From Actinocorallia aurantiaca (GTDB lineage Bacteria; Actinomycetota; Actinomycetes; Streptosporangiales; Streptosporangiaceae), in the NCBI RefSeq assembly GCF_039533685.1, contig NZ_BAAATZ010000019.1, positions 232,480 to 296,479 on the forward strand: a stretch of DNA of 64,000 nt, read 5' to 3'. The position numbers were made by a program, and so were the translations under genes. Positions within the stretch are counted from its first letter, which is position 1. Every line of letters begins with the position of its first letter. The notes under the pieces were generated by a model. The model did not search any database and was not told the DNA's origin. It worked only from the letters and a program-made list of their open reading frames with translations. Below are positions 39,225-46,284 of the stretch, in pieces.

Positions 39225-40844
39225 ATGGGACATGTCGAGGCCGCGCACGTGGAGTATTTCCTGCCGGACGGGCGGGTGCTGCTCGGCGACGTCTCGTTCC
39301 GGGTCGGGGAGGGCGCGACGGTCGCCCTGGTGGGCGCCAACGGAGCGGGGAAGACGACGCTGCTGCGGCTGATCGCGGGGGAGCTGAAGCCGCACGGCGG
39401 GAAGGTGAACGTCACCGGCGGGCTCGGCGTCATGCCGCAGTTCGTCGGATCCGTCAGGGACGAGCGGACGGTACGCGACCTGCTGGCCTCGGTCTCGCCG
39501 CCGAGGATCAGGGAGGCCGCCCGGGCGCTGGACGAGGCCGAGACGGCGATGATGGAGCGGGACGACGAGTCCGCCCAGATGGACTACGCACAGGCCCTCA
39601 GCGACTGGGCCGAGGTCGGCGGGTACGAGGCCGAGACCCTGTGGGACATGTGCTCCATGGCGGCGATGGGCACCCCGTACGAGAAGGCGCAGTGGCGCGC
39701 GGTGCGGACGCTGTCCGGCGGCGAGCAGAAACGCCTGGTGCTGGAGGCGCTGCTCCGCGGCCCCGACGAGATCCTGCTGCTCGACGAGCCGGACAACTAC
39801 CTGGACGTTCCCGGCAAGCAGTGGCTCGAGCAGCGGCTGAAGGAGACCCGCAAGACCGTCCTGTTCATCTCGCACGACCGGGAACTGCTCGTACAGACCG
39901 CTGAGAAGATCGTCAGCGTCGAGCCGGGCCCCGCGGGCAGCGACGTGTGGGTGCACGGCGGCGGGTTCGCCACCTATCACGAGGCGCGGGCGCAGAGGTT
40001 CGAGCGGTTCGAGGAACTGCGGCGGCGCTGGGACGAACAGCACGCGAAGCTGAAGAAGCTCGTGGTCGACATGCGGCAGTACGCCAAGCGCAGCGACGAG
40101 ATGGCGTCGCGGTACCACGCGGCGCAGACCCGGCTGCGCCGGTTCGAGGAGGCCGGCCCTCCGCCGGAGCCTCCGCGCAAACAGGAGATCACCATGCGGC
40201 TGCGCGGCGGCCGGACGGGAGTGCGGGCGGTTACCTGCGCCGGGCTGGAGCTGTCGGGCCTGATGCAGCCGTTCGACCTGGAGGTCTTCTACGGGGAGCG
40301 GGTCGCGGTCCTGGGCTCCAACGGCTCGGGGAAGTCGCACTTCCTGCGGCTCCTGGCGGGCGAGGACGTCGCGCACACCGGCGCGTGGAAACTCGGCGCC
40401 CGCGTCGTTCCCGGACATTTCGCGCAGACGCACGCCCGCACGGAACTCCTCGGACGCACCCTCGTGGAGATCCTGTGGGCGGACCACGCCAAGAGCCAGG
40501 GCGCCGCGATGAGCGCGCTGCGCCGCTACGAACTGGACAAGCAGGGCGAGCAGCGTTTCGAGACCCTCTCCGGCGGCCAGCAGGCGCGCTTCCAGATCCT
40601 GCTGCTCGAGATAGGCGGAGCCACCGCGCTCCTGCTGGACGAGCCGACCGACAACCTCGACCTGGAGTCGGCCGAGGCGCTGCAGGAGGGCCTCGACGCC
40701 TATGACGGGACGGTCTTGGCGGTGACGCACGACCGCTGGTTCGCCCGCTCCTTCGACCGCTACCTGGTCTTCGGTTCCGACGGCGTCGTCCGCGAGACGT
40801 CCGAGCCGGTCTGGGACGAACGCCGGGTCGTCCGGGACCGCTGA
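39225..40844 (+). CDS. ABC-F family ATPase (ribosome-associated)
   Basis: This 539-residue soluble protein has two ABC ATPase domains and no membrane helices. Domain 1 has Walker A GANGAGKTT, signature SGGEQ and Walker B ILLLDEPDNYLD. Domain 2 has GSNGSGKSH, SGGQQ and LLLDEPTDNLD. The ~90-residue linker between them is highly charged (LRRRWDEQHAKLKKLVVDMRQYAKRSDE), as in ABC-F translation factors that enter the ribosome. It could be a housekeeping EttA-like factor or an antibiotic-resistance protein; the linker does not decide. Confidence 0.92.
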   Translation: MGHVEAAHVEYFLPDGRVLLGDVSFRVGEGATVALVGANGAGKTTLLRLIAGELKPHGGKVNVTGGLGVMPQFVGSVRDERTVRDLLASVSPPRIREAARALDEAETAMMERDDESAQMDYAQALSDWAEVGGYEAETLWDMCSMAAMGTPYEKAQWRAVRTLSGGEQKRLVLEALLRGPDEILLLDEPDNYLDVPGKQWLEQRLKETRKTVLFISHDRELLVQTAEKIVSVEPGPAGSDVWVHGGGFATYHEARAQRFERFEELRRRWDEQHAKLKKLVVDMRQYAKRSDEMASRYHAAQTRLRRFEEAGPPPEPPRKQEITMRLRGGRTGVRAVTCAGLELSGLMQPFDLEVFYGERVAVLGSNGSGKSHFLRLLAGEDVAHTGAWKLGARVVPGHFAQTHARTELLGRTLVEILWADHAKSQGAAMSALRRYELDKQGEQRFETLSGGQQARFQILLLEIGGATALLLDEPTDNLDLESAEALQEGLDAYDGTVLAVTHDRWFARSFDRYLVFGSDGVVRETSEPVWDERRVVRDR

Positions 40845-40880
40845 GCGGGTCTTTTCGCTGGTCGGGTCTTCTCATGGGCG

Positions 40881-40911
40881 AAGGCCTGTCCGTCTTCGAC
40901 GGGCAGGCCTT
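40881..40911. terminator. Hairpin terminator between convergent genes
   Basis: 13-bp arms (40881-40893 and 40899-40911, one G-T pair) with loop CTTCG, followed by a T-rich run. It lies between the ABC-F gene and the DUF998 gene. Confidence 0.8.
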
Positions 40912-40929
40912 GTTCGTTTCCCGGCTTGT

Positions 40930-41595
40930 TCAGGAGGCCGTCCCGCGGAGGTGCGCGGCGACCGCGGAGACCCAGAGCATGCCGGTGAGGACTCCGACCG
41001 CGAGGGTGAGGGAGCCCGCCGGGCCGCCGCTCATGGCCCAGCCGTCGCCGAGGATGAAGACGACGCCGGCCACGCGGGAGACGACGGCGCGGCCGCGGTC
41101 GCCGGTGCGGGCGAAGTGGCGGCCGAGGACGAAGCACGCGGCGATGAGTGCGGTGAAGGCCACCGAACCGGAGACCAGGTGCAGGACGGCGTGCCAGCTC
41201 ATCGCTTCGGGGGCTCCGGCCGGGGTGCCAGCGGGGAAGCCGTCGGCGGGGTCCATGGAGAACACGCCCGCGGCCATCATGCCGAGGCCGTTGACGGCGA
41301 CGAGCCGGGGCGTCCAGGTACCGCCCGGTGTGCCGCGCATGGCGCGGCGCAGGCCGACCGCCCCGGCGACGGTCAGGGCGCCGCAGAACAGGAAGTTGGA
41401 GATCTGGAGCCAGCCGAGGGCGCCGGTGCTCAGCATGCTCAGCGGGTGGCGCATCAGGTCGTAGCCCTCGCGGGTGAACGCCTGGACCAGCGAGACCACG
41501 GCCCACAGGGGAGCGGCGACGGCGGCGAGGGCCAGCAGCGTCCGGGTGGACGGGGAAGCGGCGGTGGCGGGGGCTGCGTGCTGAAGGGTCGTCAT
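40930..41595 (-). CDS. DUF998 family membrane protein
   Basis: This 221-residue protein has about six hydrophobic helices, beginning LLALAAVAAPLWAVVSLVQAF. The loop after helix 1, REGYDLMRHPLSMLSTGALGW, carries the conserved His-Pro-x-Ser element of DUF998. Function is unknown. ATG 41595 lies 20 nt from a 32-bp palindrome that separates it from the divergent DGPF gene, so both are probably controlled by one regulator. Confidence 0.88.
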   Translation of the reverse strand: MTTLQHAAPATAASPSTRTLLALAAVAAPLWAVVSLVQAFTREGYDLMRHPLSMLSTGALGWLQISNFLFCGALTVAGAVGLRRAMRGTPGGTWTPRLVAVNGLGMMAAGVFSMDPADGFPAGTPAGAPEAMSWHAVLHLVSGSVAFTALIAACFVLGRHFARTGDRGRAVVSRVAGVVFILGDGWAMSGGPAGSLTLAVGVLTGMLWVSAVAAHLRGTAS

Positions 41596-41614
41596 GCTGT
41601 CACGTCGCTTCAGT

Positions 41615-41646
41615 GATGTGACAGGGAACGCGTTCCCTGTCACATC
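41615..41646. promoter_or_regulatory. Perfect 32-bp palindrome between divergent genes (operator)
   Basis: The sequence GATGTGACAGGGAACG is followed directly by its exact reverse complement, giving a 32-bp palindrome with no spacer (centre 41630/41631). It stands 19 nt from the DUF998 start and 57 nt from the DGPF protein start. Length and symmetry suggest an operator for a dimeric or tetrameric TetR- or GntR-type protein. Both arms contain TGTCACA, the ECF41 -35 sequence, but CGTC is not found 16 nt away on either side. Confidence 0.75.
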
Positions 41647-41703
41647 GTCCCGTTCGACGAGTGGGCGTAGGACGGAACGAACCCCAAAGAAAAGGACATG
41701 AAC

Positions 41704-42021
41704 ATGCGCTACCTGATGACCACCAAGGGCGGGTCCGAAGCGGACGAGAAGCTCTTCGCCGAGATGGGCGCTTTCGTCGAGGAGATGACCAAGGCCGGCA
41801 TCCTGCTGGCGACCGGCGGCCTGGAGCCGCGCGGCCTCGTCATGACCTCCGAAGGCGACGACATCACCGTCACGGACGGGCCGTTCCTGGAGGCCAAGGA
41901 CGTGGTCGGCGGCTTCGCGCTGGTCGAGGTCCGCTCCAAGGAGGAGGCGCTCGAGGTGGCCAGGCGCTTCCGGAAGATCGTCGGCGACGGCGAGAGCCAG
42001 ATCTGGCAGGTCTTCGGCTGA
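41704..42021 (+). CDS. YCII-related DGPF-domain protein
   Basis: This 105-residue protein contains VTDGPFLEAKDVVGGFALVEV, the DGPF signature. DGPF proteins are the standard partners and targets of ECF42 sigma factors, one of which follows 64 nt downstream. The fold is a small ferredoxin-like alpha+beta barrel; no enzymatic role is established. I chose ATG 41704 because AAGGA is seven nt upstream, while the earlier in-frame ATG at 41698 is too close to it. Confidence 0.92.
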   Translation: MRYLMTTKGGSEADEKLFAEMGAFVEEMTKAGILLATGGLEPRGLVMTSEGDDITVTDGPFLEAKDVVGGFALVEVRSKEEALEVARRFRKIVGDGESQIWQVFG

Positions 42022-42040
42022 ACCGCCGAAGCCGGCCCCG

Positions 42041-42080
42041 GAGCACCGCCCCCGTTTGCGTCCGCGCGGGGGCGGTGCTC
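42041..42080 (+). terminator. 14-bp hairpin between DGPF gene and ECF42 gene
   Basis: Arms 42041-42054 and 42067-42080 are perfectly complementary with a 12-nt loop. The right arm ends five nt before the likely sigma start, so it may be a partial terminator that lowers sigma expression or a hairpin that hides its ribosome site. Confidence 0.65.
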
Positions 42081-42085
42081 TGATC

Positions 42086-44080
42086 GTGTCCGTGACGGCC
42101 AGGGACGCCCACCGCGCGGTCGACGCGGTCTGGAAACTCGAGTCGGCGAAGATCATCGCCGCGCTCACCCGGATCGTCCGCGAGGTGGGCCTGGCCGAGG
42201 AGCTCGCCCAGGACGCGCTGGTCGCCGCCCTGGAGCAGTGGCCCGGCCAGGGCGTCCCCGACAACCCCGCCGCGTGGCTCATGACGGCGGCCAAACGCCG
42301 CGCCATCGACCACCTGCGCCGCAACGAACGCCTGGAGCGCAGGCAGGAGCAGCTCGCCCGCGAACTGGAGCAGGACTCCGACGCCGGGGAGACCGAGGCG
42401 GGCGACGACGTCCTGCGCCTGATGTTCGTCTCCTGCCACCCCGTCCTGCCCACCGAGGAACGGGTGGCGATGACCCTCCGCCTCCTGGGCGGCCTCACCG
42501 CCAAGGAGATCGCCCGCGCGTTCCTCGTCTCCGAGCAGACGGTCGTCCAGCGCGTCGCTCGGGCCAAACAGACCCTCGCCGACGCCGCGATCCCCTTCGA
42601 GCTGCCCCCCGGAGCCGAGCTCGCCGACCGGCTGGCGTCCGTGCTCGAGGTCGTCTACCTGATCTTCAACGAGGGCTACTCGGCGACTTCGGGCGACGAC
42701 TTGATCCGCCCCACCCTCTGCCTGGAGGCCCTGCGCCTGGGCAGGCTGCTGGCCGAACTGGCCCCTGCCGAACCCGAAGTCCACGGCCTGGTCGCCCTCA
42801 TGGAGATCCAGGCCTCCCGCACGGCGGCCCGTACCGGTCCGTCCGGCGAGCCCCTCCGCCTCCACGAGCAGAACCGCGGCCGCTGGGACCCGCTGCTCAT
42901 CCGCCGCGGCATGGCCGCCCTCCTACGCGCCCGCGAGCACCCCCGCCCGCCCGGCCCGTACGTCCTCCAAGCGGCCATCGCGGTGACGCACGCCCGCGCC
43001 CGCACCGCCGAGGAGACCGATTGGCCGCAGATCGCCGCCCTCTACGACGCGCTGGTCCAAGTCCTGCCGACCCCCGTCGTCCGGCTCAACCGCGCCGTCG
43101 CCGTCGGCAAGGTCCACGGCCCCGAAGCGGCCCTGGCCGTCGTCGACGAGCTGACCGGCGACCCGGCCCTGAAGGACTACCACCTGCTCCCCAGCGTCCG
43201 CGCCGACCTCCTGGCGCAGCTGGACCGCCCTGCCGAGGCCCGCACCGAGTTCGAACGCGCCGCCTCCCTGGCCCGCAACACCGCCGAACGCACTTTCCTC
43301 CTCAACCGCGCGGCCGCCCTCCCCGCCTCCCCGCCCGATCCGGGCGTCACCCTCGCCGAAGCCGCCGAGGCCTTCCTCGCCCGAGACGACCTGACCCCGG
43401 CCACCCGCCGCTCCTACACCCAGACCCTCCACCGCCTGACCCGCGCCCTGGGCGCCCGCACCCCCCTGGAGTCCCTCACCCCCGACCACGTGGCCCGCAC
43501 CTTCACCACCGTCTGGCCCGACGCGTCCCCCAAGACCTGGAACCGCCACCGCGCGGCCCTCCGCTCCTTCTCCACCTGGGCCGCCGCCCCACCCCGCGCC
43601 TGGCCGAAGACGGATCTCGCGTCATCCCTGCCCCGCCACCACGAATCCCGCGCCCCCCGCCGCCCTCTCCACCCGGACGAGTTCGCCCGCCTGCTGTCCC
43701 GCCCTGACGTCTCCCCGAGGGAACGCGCCCTGTGGTCCCTCCTGTACGAGTCCTCCACGACGATCGCCGAGGCCCTCGCCCTCGACATCGAAGACCTCGA
43801 CCCGCACACCCGCACCGCCCCCGGCCTGAACCGGGACTCCGACACCGCGGACCTGCTCCTGAGCCTCGTCGCGCCCCGTACCCGGGGCCCGGTGTTCCTC
43901 TCCGACCGCAGGCCAGCCCCCTCCCGCACCCCCTCCGCCGCGGACCTGTGCCCGGAGACCGGCCGCCGCCGCCTCTCGTACGAACGCGCCGAATACATCT
44001 TCAAACAGAAGACGAAGCACCTGGATCCCTCAGGTCACGGCTACACCCTCCACCAACTCCGCCATGCCCGCCCCCGCTGA
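42086..44080 (+). CDS. ECF42 sigma factor fused in frame to a truncated tyrosine recombinase
   Basis: The open frame encodes ~664 residues. The first ~410 form a complete ECF42 factor: region 2 (VWKLESAKIIAALTRIV...DALVAALEQWP), region 4 (LTAKEIARAFLVSEQTVVQRV), then the DUF6596/TPR-like C-terminal domain (FNEGYSATSGDDL). Instead of ending near 405-415 it continues with a SAM-like core-binding domain (LTPATRRSYTQTLHRL) and part of a recombinase catalytic domain (EALALDIEDLD, then HQLRH about nine residues from the end). The first catalytic Arg is missing (YESSTTIAEAL), and the stop comes before the HxxR partner His/Trp and the Tyr nucleophile. The sigma half should still work with the DGPF gene. 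Start choice (GTG 42086 or 42092) is uncertain; no clear ribosome site. Confidence 0.85.
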   Translation: MSVTARDAHRAVDAVWKLESAKIIAALTRIVREVGLAEELAQDALVAALEQWPGQGVPDNPAAWLMTAAKRRAIDHLRRNERLERRQEQLARELEQDSDAGETEAGDDVLRLMFVSCHPVLPTEERVAMTLRLLGGLTAKEIARAFLVSEQTVVQRVARAKQTLADAAIPFELPPGAELADRLASVLEVVYLIFNEGYSATSGDDLIRPTLCLEALRLGRLLAELAPAEPEVHGLVALMEIQASRTAARTGPSGEPLRLHEQNRGRWDPLLIRRGMAALLRAREHPRPPGPYVLQAAIAVTHARARTAEETDWPQIAALYDALVQVLPTPVVRLNRAVAVGKVHGPEAALAVVDELTGDPALKDYHLLPSVRADLLAQLDRPAEARTEFERAASLARNTAERTFLLNRAAALPASPPDPGVTLAEAAEAFLARDDLTPATRRSYTQTLHRLTRALGARTPLESLTPDHVARTFTTVWPDASPKTWNRHRAALRSFSTWAAAPPRAWPKTDLASSLPRHHESRAPRRPLHPDEFARLLSRPDVSPRERALWSLLYESSTTIAEALALDIEDLDPHTRTAPGLNRDSDTADLLLSLVAPRTRGPVFLSDRRPAPSRTPSAADLCPETGRRRLSYERAEYIFKQKTKHLDPSGHGYTLHQLRHARPR

Positions 44081-44259
44081 CCCCGAACGAACGCGAGGTC
44101 GGATCCGCCGGGTGGCCTCCCGCCCGCCGAGCTCGGCCGTGCGGCGACACAGACGTCGGCCGCCGCCACGAGAATGGAGATCAGATCGGATCGTCTGGTC
44201 CCGCTTCCGAAAGGGCCCTGCCCTCATGGTTAGCGCGGCCTGCGGCATCCGTTGATTCG

Positions 44260-44303
44260 GGTCCACGTGGTGGACCGGTTTCGGTCCCATCTGTGGACCG
44301 GTT
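44260..44303. repeat. Short inverted and direct repeats upstream of the accessory region
   Basis: GTGGACCGGTT occurs at 44270-44280 and 44293-44303. The first copy is also half of an inverted repeat with GGTCCAC at 44260-44266. It may be a regulator site for the genes to the right, or the edge of inserted DNA after the truncated recombinase. Confidence 0.4.
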
Positions 44304-44348
44304 CGGACGGACTGTATCGGCGTCGAATCGCAAAGGGCTTCTGGCGAA

Positions 44349-44810
44349 CTGAGGCAGCGTGAGCGAGCGCATCGGTACAGCGATCACCTGGACACACTCA
44401 TAGCTCTGACCACCTACCTAGCCCTCGTGAAAGAGCGTTCGCGCTCGCCCTTCGGGCCGGCACGAGATCTTGGACTGGAAGAGTCCGAGGTCGCGGTGAC
44501 GCTCTCGGGGTTTCCTGGCCTCTTCCGTAGAAGCGAGCAACTTACAGCTAACACGGCATCAGGCCGGCAGTACACCTACACCCTCCACGCGCGGTACGCG
44601 AGACGCAGGAGCCAGCCACCTGCGAACGGAGAAGGCGAAGAGCTGGCACCGGAACAACTCCAGTCGCTTCTAGGCTTCGTGAGCGAACAGGCTCGCCTGG
44701 AGAGCGAAACACGCCACCACCGCAGCGCTCAAATCTGGCTCATGGCCGGAGCTTCATCGCCGCGACGGCGAGCATCATCAGCACCATCGTCCAGGTGCTC
44801 GGCAAGTAGC
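44349..44810 (+). pseudogene. Frameshifted small membrane-anchored protein
   Basis: The frame 44427-44747 encodes a convincing protein (FGPARDLGLEESEVAVTL, RQYTYTLHARYARRR, LAPEQLQSLLGFVSEQARLE, AQIWLMAG). After GCCGG near 44749 the frame turns into low-complexity Ser/Arg residues. Reading one base shifted gives SFIAATASIISTIVQVLGK then TAG at 44808-44810, a plausible C-terminal membrane helix. One lost base therefore explains the break. Coding potential also extends upstream of GTG 44427 to about 44349 (YSDHLDTLIALTTYLALVKE) without a good start codon. I read it as a decayed gene of the accessory region; a sequencing error would be the alternative. Confidence 0.6.
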
Positions 44811-44948
44811 GATTTCGCGCGTCGCTCGTCATCATAAACTGGTGGGCCGCTTTCTACCTACGCACCACACCAGCAGGCGGTTGCAGGTCGTGTTCTAGGG
44901 AAGCCCAGGTTCCTCGCCTTTGGGAATGGCCGCCGCTAAGGTGAATTC

Positions 44949-46283
44949 GTGCGATTTCTGCGGATTTCGGGGAAAGTAAGTTACGGCCTGATCAGCGTGG
45001 CTGTTCTGCCCGCGCTGATCAACATCGTGACCGGCGGTACTCTCCTCCCCGAGGTGTTGCCCTGGGTGGCGGTCGCGGTGGTCGTCCCTCTGGTCATCGC
45101 GGTGCAGATCGCGACCGACTGGAAGGCCGGGCGTTCCGAAGAGGCTCTCATCCCGCACGCGAGCAATCTGCGCGACCGTAACCCGCATTTCAGTGGACGG
45201 GCCGAACTGCTCGACGATCTGCGCGCCAGTCTGGGGCGCGGGGTCGTGGCGCTGGTGGCGCAGCCCAAACAGGCACTGCACGGCATGCCGGGCATCGGCA
45301 AGACCGAGGTGGCCCTTGAATACGCCCACCGGCACTACGCGGCAGGCGACTATGACATCGTCTGGTGGATCGCGGCGGAGGACTCGGAGCAGATTCCGCG
45401 GCAGCTCGGAACGCTCTGTTGGAAGCTGGACCTTCCCGTCGGAGACGCTGAGGACAAGGTCTCGGCCGCGTTCTCTGTGCTCGACCGGCGGGAGCGGTGG
45501 CTGCTCGTCTACGACAACGTGCGCAGTGAGCAGGAGATAGCGCGTTACCTCCCCGGGTCGTCGCGCGGGCATCTGGTGCTGACCTCGCGTAACGCCTCCT
45601 GGAGCCCGTCGACCAACGCGCTGCGCGTGGACGTCTTCACCGCCGACGAGGCTCGTGACTTCCTCGACAAGTCGATCCCCGGTCAGATAGACGACGATCT
45701 CGACGCGCTGGCCGAAGAACTAGGACGCCTGCCCCTCGCACTCGACCAGGCTTCGAGCTTCATCCGCCGACGCGACATCACCATCGAGACCTATCTACGG
45801 CTGTATAAGTCAAATCCTGCAGATGTCCTAGATTCTGGAGATGTAGCTAACTATCCGCGCAGCGTGCTCGTCACTTACGCGATGGCCCTGGCCGAGCTGA
45901 GAGAGAAGTCCCAGGCCGCTCTTCAGTTCCTGTGGCTGTGCTCGTTCCTCGCACCCGACGGTATTCCCGAGTCATTGCTTGAGCACGCGGCACCCGTCCT
46001 GCCCCAGCCGCTGCGCGCGGTGGCCGCCAACGAACTGGCCAGGCTGAACCTGTACGGTCTGCTCGCCGACTATTCGCTGATCCGACGCCAGGAAGGCGGC
46101 GTCCTCGGCGTGCACCGTCTGGTCCAGCAGATCACCCGCGAACGCATTCCGCCAGGTCACCGTGGCCGGTGGTTGTTCAAAGCCGCCGAGGCACTCAACT
46201 TGACCGGCCGGAAGGATCCTGAGCTACGGACGGCACTCATCGCACACCGCCGAGAGGTGTCCAGGCATCAGGCGGTCGTCTGA
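44949..46283 (+). CDS. Membrane-anchored NB-ARC (STAND) ATPase
   Basis: This encodes 444 residues starting at GTG 44949, with AAGGTGA four nt upstream. Two N-terminal hydrophobic helices (about residues 13-28 and 36-54) are followed by an NB-ARC domain: P-loop HGMPGIGKTEVA at 111-122, Walker B RWLLVYDNV near 187, HLVLTSRN and RLPLALDQAS. A winged-helix-like segment follows (VLVTYAMALAELREKSQAALQFL). NB-ARC proteins usually carry C-terminal sensor repeats; here the protein ends soon after HRLVQQITRERI, and a helical-repeat protein is encoded one base later (46285). The pair may be a split STAND receptor at the membrane. The DNA is visibly richer in A/T than the flanks, suggesting transfer. Confidence 0.88.
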   Translation: MRFLRISGKVSYGLISVAVLPALINIVTGGTLLPEVLPWVAVAVVVPLVIAVQIATDWKAGRSEEALIPHASNLRDRNPHFSGRAELLDDLRASLGRGVVALVAQPKQALHGMPGIGKTEVALEYAHRHYAAGDYDIVWWIAAEDSEQIPRQLGTLCWKLDLPVGDAEDKVSAAFSVLDRRERWLLVYDNVRSEQEIARYLPGSSRGHLVLTSRNASWSPSTNALRVDVFTADEARDFLDKSIPGQIDDDLDALAEELGRLPLALDQASSFIRRRDITIETYLRLYKSNPADVLDSGDVANYPRSVLVTYAMALAELREKSQAALQFLWLCSFLAPDGIPESLLEHAAPVLPQPLRAVAANELARLNLYGLLADYSLIRRQEGGVLGVHRLVQQITRERIPPGHRGRWLFKAAEALNLTGRKDPELRTALIAHRREVSRHQAVV

Positions 46284-46284
46284 C

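Noticed and set aside
41638..41664. Fourth ECF41 promoter inside the 32-bp palindrome
   Set aside because: TGTCACA is present, but 16 nt downstream the sequence is GTGG instead of CGTC, and the minus strand also lacks CGTC at that distance.
41647..41703. ECF42 promoter (TGTCGA-type) before the DGPF gene
   Set aside because: I could not find a convincing -35/-10 pair with correct spacing, only partial matches such as GTTCGA.
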